From SAR86 cluster bacterium (lineage in GTDB: Bacteria > Pseudomonadota > Gammaproteobacteria > Pseudomonadales > Pseudohongiellaceae), in the NCBI GenBank assembly GCA_002401885.1, contig NVUL01000001.1, forward strand, positions 32,966-96,965: DNA of 64,000 nucleotides, read 5' to 3'. The notes under the pieces are model-generated. The model had not been told where the DNA came from and did no database searches. It saw only the letters and a program-made list of their open reading frames with translations. Each line of letters opens with the position of its first letter. The first letter of the stretch is position 1. Positions 42,910-51,385 of this stretch are shown one piece after another. Made by a program: the position numbers and the translations under genes.

Positions 42910-42948
42910 AACTAAGCCGTATCGAAGCAATTCGATACGGCTTTTTTA
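42910..42948 (+). terminator. Intrinsic terminator downstream of PAL-like gene
   Basis: gccgtatcgaagcaattcgatacggcttttttat. Confidence 0.85.
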
Positions 42949-42976
42949 TGCTCGATGATCTCTTGCGTATTGCCTC

Positions 42977-43178
42977 CTATCTATGACCAATACCCAAACA
43001 ATACTGAGCTGTGGAGAAACGGCAGCTCATCTTTACCAACCTTTATTCAGTTCTTTCTATAAGTATCATCTACGAAATACTGAGCGCAGGAGAAACGGTC
43101 TTTTTAACTTACGATAGATGCCGAATAGCCTTCTATCTATAAATATCATCTAAGAATTACTAAGCGCAGGAGAAACGG
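42977..43178. repeat. Three imperfect direct repeats, period ~76-80 bp
   Basis: Copies at 42977-43022, 43051-43098, 43131-43178; core (t)ctat.....tatcatcta.gaa.tactgagcgcaggagaaacgg. Confidence 0.8.
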
Positions 43179-43343
43179 CGTTCCGTCTTTACAACTATCA
43201 GTTCATCTCTCATTCATATGCCATGCTTGATCATAGTTAACATGTCAATTATGCTCAGACCCCGAACAGATACGGCTAATAGAGACATTCAATTAGCCAC
43301 CGCAACTAACAATAGATCAATAAGCGACGAGAGACTCATCTCC

Positions 43344-43916
43344 ATGAAAATTCGAACCCTGATTTCACTATGTGCCGCCTGCATTAGTTTATTCTCTATC
43401 CCCGCCCTTGCCGTGGAAGATATTGTCATCAACTATGAAAAGACTGGTAGCCCGCGCGCCGATCTGAGCAACATGAAAGTTAGTTTGCGCATTGCCGAAT
43501 TTACCGACGGCAGGATGGTAGAGAACCCGCGCCTGATTTCAGATGCCCAGCTTTTGGGTGCCGATGGCTTTCAAGCTGAGAAGGCGATCTCGGCTATAAT
43601 TCAGGATGCTATGCAAAGCGGCTTCGCGAACGCGAACGCGAATCTGGTGGATGCCGACGGCGATATGTTCCTACAGGGAAACCTGACCGCCAGTGAGGTA
43701 CAGATCGTCGATCGTGGTGGCGTTGAGACACTGCAATTAACACTGCGCGCCTCTGTACAACTAATGAGTGGTAGTCGCACCGTGTGGCAGACAAACCTAT
43801 TCGGTCGCGGTAGAGCCCCTACCAGCGAAGGTATGGCAGTCACTGTACGTGCTGCCTTGGACAGGCTCATCAATGAGCTCATAGGTGATGACTATTTTCT
43901 AGCAGAGATTCGCTAG
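43344..43916 (+). CDS. Exported protein of unknown function
   Basis: MKIRTLISLCAACISLFSIPALAVEDIV signal peptide from ATG 43344; remainder resembles YajG-like lipoproteins only loosely. Confidence 0.7.
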   Translation: MKIRTLISLCAACISLFSIPALAVEDIVINYEKTGSPRADLSNMKVSLRIAEFTDGRMVENPRLISDAQLLGADGFQAEKAISAIIQDAMQSGFANANANLVDADGDMFLQGNLTASEVQIVDRGGVETLQLTLRASVQLMSGSRTVWQTNLFGRGRAPTSEGMAVTVRAALDRLINELIGDDYFLAEIR

Positions 43917-43949
43917 AAATTTATTCCGCTGTTTCCGCTCTACATTTTC

Positions 43950-43980
43950 AAAGAATCTAGAGATATCCTCTAGATTCTTT
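43950..43980. terminator. Bidirectional intrinsic terminator between convergent genes
   Basis: aaagaatctagag-atatc-ctctagattcttt. Confidence 0.75.
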
Positions 43981-43982
43981 GC

Positions 43983-44849
43983 CTAGAAACAACCCAGACT
44001 GGTGTCCATCGATCCTAATACTAGTCTGGGGTTTTCTGGGAAAAATTCCAAGCCCGTCGCTTTCTCAATCTCATCTATACTTGCCCTGTTGTCGCAATGG
44101 TGAACATGCACGGGCAAATCCTGATCGAAGATGAACGCCGTAGCCCGATTGTCCGGCGAGACTACGATTTTAAAAAATGCATCTGGCACCCTGTGCTGAG
44201 TCTGTGTTTCTAAACTCGCAGTGACTGGCGTCTCTCTGAATATAGGCCCGGTTAAGACATACACTTCGTTCTCTCTATTCACCCAATTTCTAATTGACCA
44301 TTCCAAACCATACCAGGCGCCCTGACTCAAATTCCGGCTACGCGCCACAGCATTGCTCATGTAGTTCACTTCGTTCCAGTAGGGTGTGCCTGCAAAATTG
44401 ACCAGCGGCACGAATCGCGCACGAGTAAGTCCACTCTCTTCGGCGTTGATAAAATCTGCCGCACTCAGCGTCTCCTCGACAAAGTCATCGACCAAGGCCT
44501 CGCGCGATAGGCTCGATGCAATTCCTATGGAGCCCGAGGTAACCCGATAGGCAGCCCAATCCGCCGCCTTGTTGCGTGTGCTGTATGAAAGCGCATAGAT
44601 CGGACGAAGAATCAGGTGATTCTCTGTGCTGCCTCCGACGGGGCAACCGTGCAAGCAGTGGGCTATACGCAGCTCAACAGACTGACTTTGGGACATGGAT
44701 ACAATCAACACCACTGCCAGAACAACTCTCCGAAATAGGGAGAGAACGCCTGCCGAGAACGCCGGATGCCCTAATTGAATGACAATTTCTGCCTGTTTGG
44801 TGCATTTCAGAAGCAAGCTACTAACCTCACTGAAGGTCTGGGAAGACAC
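43983..44849 (-). CDS. DNA/RNA non-specific endonuclease-like (NUC1 fold) exported protein, catalytic motif altered
   Basis: NYMSNAVARSRNLSQGAWYGLEWSIRNWVNRENEVYVLTGPIF matches the NUC1-family core, but the DRGH position reads TRAR; true start may be further downstream. Confidence 0.65.
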   Translation of the reverse strand: MSSQTFSEVSSLLLKCTKQAEIVIQLGHPAFSAGVLSLFRRVVLAVVLIVSMSQSQSVELRIAHCLHGCPVGGSTENHLILRPIYALSYSTRNKAADWAAYRVTSGSIGIASSLSREALVDDFVEETLSAADFINAEESGLTRARFVPLVNFAGTPYWNEVNYMSNAVARSRNLSQGAWYGLEWSIRNWVNRENEVYVLTGPIFRETPVTASLETQTQHRVPDAFFKIVVSPDNRATAFIFDQDLPVHVHHCDNRASIDEIEKATGLEFFPENPRLVLGSMDTSLGCF

Positions 44850-45188
44850 GGGAAGGAGTTGAATTCTAACGCCTGCTGCACCCTAAACTCCAGCACCCGT
44901 TAAGCATTAATTCGGGCCTGGCTATGGCCTAATTTTGCTCATGAAAACAGCAAAACCCCCTCTACAAGATCCACCCATTGGCAATAATTCCGCTGTTTCC
45001 TGCAATTGAAAAATTGCGCATCGCGCAAAAACACTGAGTTTCAGCTCAATTCTGCGGAAAACAGCTATTCGATTATTCAAATTCAGTATTTTTTTAATAT
45101 TCAGGAAGTATTCCTTGATTTTGCATCCTACTATGCGCCCTAAGTTAGAAAGCAGTACCTGATATTTATGAAGTTTGAGGAGAGCAAA

Positions 45189-46934
45189 ATGCTTAGATTT
45201 TCAATGATTGCCAAGATCGCAACTGCATCACTGATGACAGTTTTCATTGGCATGTCCGCCAACGCCGCTGATCGAATTAGTGATTTCTCACTAACCGATG
45301 CCGATGGCCGATTTTTCCAACTAAGTCGTCATGGCGATGAACAGGCTATTGTCCTTTTCTCCTTCGATCCAAAAAGCAGAGACGCACGTCGTGCCGCCGG
45401 TGATCTTGCCGACGTGGCTGAACAATTCGAGGGCCAGAAGGTCGAGTTCTTGATGATTAGCTCCACGGGTTCCACGGACAAACTGGCCATGAGAGAAGCA
45501 GCAGAGAAAGAAGACATCACTCTGCGCATACTCATGGATGACACTCAATTGGTAGCTGAAGAGCTGGGTCTTAGCCGAGCTGCAGAAGTAGTAATTCTTG
45601 ATCCTACCGCCAAAGAAGTTGTTTACCGCGGCGCGCTAAACGATCGCTTCGCTGAGGGTAGCCGCGCAAGACGCGCCAAAGTGCATTATGTCGCAGACGC
45701 ACTAACGGCGATTCTGGCTGGTCAGGACCTCAGCATTGAGCAAGTGGCGAGTAAGGGCGACGAGATCGACTTCTCAGCTAGCGTCGCTGTTACCGCATCA
45801 GTTTCCTACGCCAACGACATCGCGCCTATTCTTAAGGAGCGCTGTGTTACTTGTCATATGGAAGGCGGCATAGCCCCTTTCGCTATGAGCAGCCACCAGA
45901 TGGTTCAAGGTTGGTCGCCAATGATTCGTGAAACGCTCTACACCAAACGCATGCCACCGGGTCAGATTGACAATGAATTCGTGGAAAGCTTCCACGGCGT
46001 AAATCACATCACCATCGAGGAGACTCAGAAGCTGGTTAGCTGGATCAATGCAGGCTCTCCAAACAATGACGACTCCGATCCTCTTGCGGAATATCGCCCG
46101 GAAGTCGTTAAGTGGGCCAATGGCACGCCTGACATGATCATCCCAATTCCTGAGCAACGCATCCCAGCGACGGGCGTTCAAGACTATCGCAACCTGATGC
46201 TTCCTCTCGACCTTGACGAAGACATCTGGGTGAAGGCGGTTGCGTTCGCACCAGGCGACACTACGGTACTTCACCACATCATTGCCTTCTCTTATGGCGC
46301 TGATGGCATGAATGAATTTGAAATACTGAATCAAGGTATCGGTCTTGGCGCTTATGCGCCGGGCAATTCCCTTAATACCTATCCAGAAGGTGCTGGCTAC
46401 CCGCTTGAGGCTGGCGGTGGCTTGATGCTACAAATGCACTACACCACCTCAGGCAAGGAAGCAGTAGATGCATCCGAAATTGGAATCTATCTCTGGGACA
46501 AAGAGCCAGATCGCCGAATACTTGGCGGCTCAGCTGCAGACCTTGAGATCAGCATCGAGCCATTCGAAGCTGATCACGAGATGATAGCGACCAAGAAATT
46601 CCGTAAGGATGCTCTTTTGACTATGGTTGGCCCGCACATGCATTACCGCGGTTACGATGCCAATTTTAAACTCGTCTATCCTGATGGCAAGGTGGAAGAA
46701 ATTCTCAACGTACCTAATTATCAGTTCAACTGGCAGAAGACTTATGACTTCAAAGAGCCTAAGTTCTTGCCTGCTGGCACTGAGATGGTGTTCAGGGCTA
46801 CATTCGACAACTCGGCGAATAACCCTTTCAACCCTGACCCATCGTCAACGATCTCGTGGGGGGAACAAACCTGGCAAGAGATGTTCTTCGGCTTCTTCCG
46901 CTATGTAGATGCGGAAACAGGTGAAGGTGAATAA
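45189..46934 (+). CDS. Exported redoxin-like / cytochrome c-like (CVTCH) / copper type II PHM-DBM-like monooxygenase, paralog C
   Basis: ERCVTCHMEGGIAPFAMSSH...TKRMPP; HHIIAF, LQMHYTT, GPHMHYRGYDANF, TWQEMFFGF; GAGGAGA RBS before ATG 45189. Confidence 0.8.
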   Translation: MLRFSMIAKIATASLMTVFIGMSANAADRISDFSLTDADGRFFQLSRHGDEQAIVLFSFDPKSRDARRAAGDLADVAEQFEGQKVEFLMISSTGSTDKLAMREAAEKEDITLRILMDDTQLVAEELGLSRAAEVVILDPTAKEVVYRGALNDRFAEGSRARRAKVHYVADALTAILAGQDLSIEQVASKGDEIDFSASVAVTASVSYANDIAPILKERCVTCHMEGGIAPFAMSSHQMVQGWSPMIRETLYTKRMPPGQIDNEFVESFHGVNHITIEETQKLVSWINAGSPNNDDSDPLAEYRPEVVKWANGTPDMIIPIPEQRIPATGVQDYRNLMLPLDLDEDIWVKAVAFAPGDTTVLHHIIAFSYGADGMNEFEILNQGIGLGAYAPGNSLNTYPEGAGYPLEAGGGLMLQMHYTTSGKEAVDASEIGIYLWDKEPDRRILGGSAADLEISIEPFEADHEMIATKKFRKDALLTMVGPHMHYRGYDANFKLVYPDGKVEEILNVPNYQFNWQKTYDFKEPKFLPAGTEMVFRATFDNSANNPFNPDPSSTISWGEQTWQEMFFGFFRYVDAETGEGE

Positions 46935-46955
46935 TCTTAGCTAGTTGTTTGTATA

Positions 46956-46992
46956 AAACCCGGCCACTGCAAAGTGACCGGGTTTTTTTTCG
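46956..46992. terminator. Intrinsic terminator
   Basis: aaaacccggccactgcaaagtgaccgggtttttttt. Confidence 0.85.
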
Positions 46993-47141
46993 GCTAGATT
47001 TGCTGCCAGAATTCTATGGTCACACGCCGTCCCCTGAGCTATTAAGATGCAATCGGTTGCCATTACCGGTCGTCCTGACAGCATAGGGGGAAATTGCTAG
47101 TATCCAAGCTCTCCTTATCCATCTGGAAAGAATTACACACC

Positions 47142-48797
47142 ATGAAGAAGTTACTCCTATCCACACTGACTTTGTCTCTGATAGCGTCTATGAGCGCTAC
47201 GCTAATCGCTGATACCACACTCTATACAAATGTGAACGGCTATACGCTCGACTCGAATCGAGAGCTGCAGCAGTTTACCGCCATCCAGTTCACGGATGAT
47301 CGAGTTGATAGACTTTTTAGAGAAGACGAAGAACTGCCGCAGGATGTTGATACCCTAATAGATGGCAGTGGCCAGACGCTGATTCCAGGGCTCATCGATG
47401 CCCATGGACACGTTCTTAGCTACGGTCTAAGTCTGTTGCGGGTTGATTTGGTAGGAACCGAGACAGAGCAGGAGGCAGTGCAGCGGGTCGTAGACTTCGC
47501 GGAGAATAGCGAACAGCTCGAATGGATTCAGGGGCGCGGCTGGAATCAAGTGCTGTGGGATAGTAACGAGTTTCCATCGGCAGTGAGCCTGGACGCGGCC
47601 CTGTCAGACAAACCTGTTTGGCTCAGCCGTGTCGACGGCCACGCGGGATGGGCAAACAGTACGGCTATGGAATTGGCCGGAGTCGACCGTCGAAGCGGAG
47701 ATCCAGACGGCGGACAAATTATTCGTGACGAGGATGGCAATCCTACCGGCGTTTTCATAGACAATGCCATGGCGCTAATCCGGACGCAGATCCCAGCAAC
47801 GAGCATAGAAGAACAGAAATTCGCTCTGCGCACGGCGATGCTCGAACTGGCGAAGCAGGGACTAACCAGCGTGCATGATGCGGGCGTAGGGAGCAGTGCG
47901 ATAGAAGCCTATAAGCAGCTATTAGCAGACGGCCCTCTGCCTATCCGAGTCAACGTGATGTTATCTGCCGGAGACGATTTCTTTGAGCAACGCCTCAGTG
48001 AGGGACACTATCGCAGCGCAGATGATACGCTGACTATGAACAGCGTGAAAATCGCTGCAGATGGTGCACTGGGCAGCCGCGGCGCTGCGATGATTGACGC
48101 CTATTCTGACCTCTCCGGACACACTGGACTGTTACTGCACAATCCCGAACGTCTTGAGTATTTTATGCGCGCTGCCATGAACGCGGGATTTCAGGTCAAC
48201 ACCCATGCGATCGGCGACAATGCCAATAAGGTAGTACTGGATAACTACGAGCAACTTATCGCGGAAACGAACTCAAGAAGCTTGAGGCACCGAGTAGAAC
48301 ACGCACAAATCCTGCGCTTTGAGGACATACTCCGCTTCGCTGAACTAGGCGTCATTCCTTCGATGCAGGCAACACACGCGACCAGCGACAAGAATATGGC
48401 AGTGGACAGGATTGGTGATGTCCGTATTCAGGGCGCTTATGCGTGGCGCAAACTAATCGATGCCGGCGCATTGATAGCTAACGGGTCCGATTTTCCCGTA
48501 GAGTCGCCGAACCCCTTCTTCGGCCTGCACGCAGCGATCACACGCCAGGACAAGAGTAACGAACCTCCGGGTGGTTGGTTCCCCGAAGAGAAGATGACCG
48601 CAATTGAGGCCTTCGCCAGCTTTACCATCGACGCGGCCTATTCGGGCCATCAGGAAGATTTGCTCGGCACTCTGGAACCGGGCAAGAAGGCAGACTTCAT
48701 TATTCTGGATAGAGATATTTTCGCAATCGATGGGAGCGAAATCTGGCAGATCGAAGTAGAAGAAACGTGGGTTAATGGGCAACGCGTTTCCTACTAG
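47142..48797 (+). CDS. Exported amidohydrolase family protein (amidohydrolase_3/YtcJ-like)
   Basis: TLIPGLIDAHGHVLSYG...HAIGDNANKVVLDNYE...HRVEHAQ...NGSDFPVE; signal peptide from 47142. Confidence 0.88.
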   Translation: MKKLLLSTLTLSLIASMSATLIADTTLYTNVNGYTLDSNRELQQFTAIQFTDDRVDRLFREDEELPQDVDTLIDGSGQTLIPGLIDAHGHVLSYGLSLLRVDLVGTETEQEAVQRVVDFAENSEQLEWIQGRGWNQVLWDSNEFPSAVSLDAALSDKPVWLSRVDGHAGWANSTAMELAGVDRRSGDPDGGQIIRDEDGNPTGVFIDNAMALIRTQIPATSIEEQKFALRTAMLELAKQGLTSVHDAGVGSSAIEAYKQLLADGPLPIRVNVMLSAGDDFFEQRLSEGHYRSADDTLTMNSVKIAADGALGSRGAAMIDAYSDLSGHTGLLLHNPERLEYFMRAAMNAGFQVNTHAIGDNANKVVLDNYEQLIAETNSRSLRHRVEHAQILRFEDILRFAELGVIPSMQATHATSDKNMAVDRIGDVRIQGAYAWRKLIDAGALIANGSDFPVESPNPFFGLHAAITRQDKSNEPPGGWFPEEKMTAIEAFASFTIDAAYSGHQEDLLGTLEPGKKADFIILDRDIFAIDGSEIWQIEVEETWVNGQRVSY

Positions 48798-48855
48798 TTC
48801 GTAGCTGGCCACTTAAGTAACACATGGCGATGCTTCGCAGCGCAGGTGAACGACT

Positions 48856-51084
48856 ATGAATAAATGTCCCCTATCAGCTTTACTACTGACCGCTCTTCTT
48901 ACAACCTGTTCGCCGCCGTCGCAGGAGGCTGAACCGGTAAGCCAAGCGATTGCTTCGGCAGCGCAGATCGATCCTGCTGAGTTGGCTCGCTGGGAACAGC
49001 TGGCAAGCAGTGTCACCATCAGCAGAGACAAATGGGGCATCGCTCACATCTACGGAAAGACAGATGCGGATACCGTATTCGGCACGCTGTACGCACAGGC
49101 CGAAGACGATTTTAATCGAGTCGAAACCAACTACATCAATGCTATGGGGCGCTTGGCAGAGGCCGAGGGAGAAGCCGAACTGTTTCGCGACCTCCGCATG
49201 AAACTGTTCATCGATCCTGTCGATATGCAGGCGCAATATAAGGCGAGCCCAGAGTGGCTGCAGAGCCTGATGAATGCGTTCGCAGACGGGCTTAACTACT
49301 ATCTCTACACACACCCTGAGGTGACACCCAGAGTTATCGATCGCTTTGAGCCGTGGATGGCGTTGACGTTTTCGGAAGGCAGCATCGGCGGAGATATTGA
49401 GAGAGTCAATCTTCGAGAACTACAACGCTTCTATGGTGACGGCACACTAGTGGCGCAAACCGAATCAGTTTCCGATGGAGAACCGCGCGGATCCAATGGC
49501 TTCGCGATCGCCCCCTCTAATACAGAACATGGCAATGCGCTGCTGTTGATCAATCCACATACTTCCTTTTTCTTTCGTTCCGAGCTGCATATGGTCAGCG
49601 AAGAAGGGTTGAATGCCTACGGTGCGGTAACCTGGGGGCAGTTCTTTATCTATCAGGGCTTCAATGAGAACGCAGGCTGGATGCATACGTCTAGTCGCGC
49701 CGATGCGATAGATGAATACCTAGAAACCATTGTACAGAAGGATGACGGCTACTATTACCTGTTTGGCGACGAGGAACGAAAGCTAGAAGAAACTGAAATC
49801 AGCCTTCCATATAAGAATGATGATGATATGGCGGCGAAAAATTTCACTGTCTATCACAGCCACCATGGGCCGATAATTCGCGAGCGGGATGGCAAGTGGG
49901 TAAGCATTAAACTCATGCAGGAGCCAATTAAGGCGCTCACTCAATCCTACACCCGCACCAAGGCGCAGAACCATGAAGAGTTCTACGCGAGCATGGAGTT
50001 ACAGACTAACTCTTCGAACAATACGGTGTACGCCGATTCCGATGGCAATATTGCCTATTACCACGGCAACTTCATTCCGGTTCGTGACCCTTCATTCGAT
50101 TGGAACAGTCCGCTAGATGGCAGCAATCCGGAAACGGAATGGCAGGGCCTACACCCAATCGACGAGATAATTCATCTACTGAACCCGACCAACGGTTGGA
50201 TTCAAAACACTAACAACTGGCCATTCACAGCGGCTGGGGAATATAGCCCGCGAGCTGAGGACTATCCTCCCTATATGGCAAACAATGCGGAAAACTATCG
50301 CGGTGTACACGCCGTTCGTGTCTTGAAAGAGACAAGCGACTTCACCATAGATAAGCTTATCGAGGCTGCTTATGACCCCACACTAACCGCCTTCGAAGAC
50401 TTGATTCCTGGCCTTCTGCTTATAACCGCGGTTGATAACCAAGGGGAGTTGCAGGCCTCTATTCAATCTCGCACGCTCGAGTATATCGATCTACTTCGGA
50501 ACTGGGATTACAAGTATTCCATCGATTCCACTGCTACCACACTCGCGGTCTACTGGGGCCAAGCCCTGATGAATCAAGTAGCAACTGACGCCTCCAGAGC
50601 CAACATCAATGTCTACAAATACATGGCGAACAATGCCAGCATCGCACAGAAATTAAGTTCACTGCGCAACGCAGCAGAGCAGCTTGAAACCGATTTCGGC
50701 GATTGGCGTGTCCCCTGGGGAGAGATCAATCGCTATCAGCGACTGAGCGGCGATATCGTGCAAGACTTCAATGATGAAGCGGTGAGCCTTCCTGTAGCTT
50801 TCGCATCTTCACGCTGGGGTTCGCTCGCATCGTTTGGAAGCCGAACCTATCCGGGAACCAAAAAGATGTACGGCACGAGTGGAAATAGTTTTGTCGCAGC
50901 GGTGGAGTTCGGCGACAAAGTTACTGCGAAGGCAATTACGGTGGGGGGATTGAACAATGATCCCAACTCTCCCCATTTCGATGATCAGGCTGAGATGTAT
51001 ACCAAAGGCGAATTTAGGGACGTACTGTTCTATAGAGAAGATATCGAAGCGAACTTAGAAAGAGAATACACTCCCGGGAACTAA
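48856..51084 (+). CDS. Penicillin acylase (Ntn-hydrolase) family protein
   Basis: DKWGIAHIYGKTDADTVFG...GEPRGSNGFAIAP (Ntn Ser motif)...NNTVYADSDGNIAYYHGNFIPVR. Confidence 0.9.
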   Translation: MNKCPLSALLLTALLTTCSPPSQEAEPVSQAIASAAQIDPAELARWEQLASSVTISRDKWGIAHIYGKTDADTVFGTLYAQAEDDFNRVETNYINAMGRLAEAEGEAELFRDLRMKLFIDPVDMQAQYKASPEWLQSLMNAFADGLNYYLYTHPEVTPRVIDRFEPWMALTFSEGSIGGDIERVNLRELQRFYGDGTLVAQTESVSDGEPRGSNGFAIAPSNTEHGNALLLINPHTSFFFRSELHMVSEEGLNAYGAVTWGQFFIYQGFNENAGWMHTSSRADAIDEYLETIVQKDDGYYYLFGDEERKLEETEISLPYKNDDDMAAKNFTVYHSHHGPIIRERDGKWVSIKLMQEPIKALTQSYTRTKAQNHEEFYASMELQTNSSNNTVYADSDGNIAYYHGNFIPVRDPSFDWNSPLDGSNPETEWQGLHPIDEIIHLLNPTNGWIQNTNNWPFTAAGEYSPRAEDYPPYMANNAENYRGVHAVRVLKETSDFTIDKLIEAAYDPTLTAFEDLIPGLLLITAVDNQGELQASIQSRTLEYIDLLRNWDYKYSIDSTATTLAVYWGQALMNQVATDASRANINVYKYMANNASIAQKLSSLRNAAEQLETDFGDWRVPWGEINRYQRLSGDIVQDFNDEAVSLPVAFASSRWGSLASFGSRTYPGTKKMYGTSGNSFVAAVEFGDKVTAKAITVGGLNNDPNSPHFDDQAEMYTKGEFRDVLFYREDIEANLEREYTPGN

Positions 51085-51308
51085 CCTAAGACAGAGAGAG
51101 CCTATTGACCAAGCAAAGCCACAAATTTATCTGGAGGAAGAATACACTCCCGGGAACTAACCTAAGACAGAGAGCCTATTGACCAAGCAAAGCCACAAAT
51201 TTATCTGGAGGAAGAATACACTCCCGAGAATTAACCTAAGACAGAGAGAGTCTATTGACCAAGCAAAGTCACAAATTTATCTGGAGGAACATTCTCCCAG
51301 AAACTAAA
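51064..51308. repeat. Tandem repeat array, period 76/74 bp, three full copies plus partial fourth, starting inside the acylase 3' end
   Basis: gaatacactcccgggaactaacctaagacagagagagcctattgaccaagcaaagccacaaatttatctggaggaa starts at 51064, 51140 and 51214; partial copy near 51288. Confidence 0.95.
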
Positions 51309-51338
51309 AAAGCCCCGACAAATATCGAGGCTTTTTGT
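51305..51338. terminator. Intrinsic terminator
   Basis: aaaaaagccccgacaaatatcgaggctttttgt. Confidence 0.8.
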
Positions 51339-51385
51339 CAACAACTTGACGCTAAGTGTGCATCAAACCATTTGGCAACCGCTAG

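Noticed and set aside
42977-43178. Possible CRISPR array
   Set aside because: Only three imperfect copies with long cores and no cas genes; not CRISPR-like spacing
45798-46334. 178 aa minus-strand ORF antisense to paralog C
   Set aside because: Shadow ORF; the sense frame contains conserved heme and copper motifs
51064-51308. Possible CRISPR array
   Set aside because: The whole unit is repeated head-to-tail with no unique spacers
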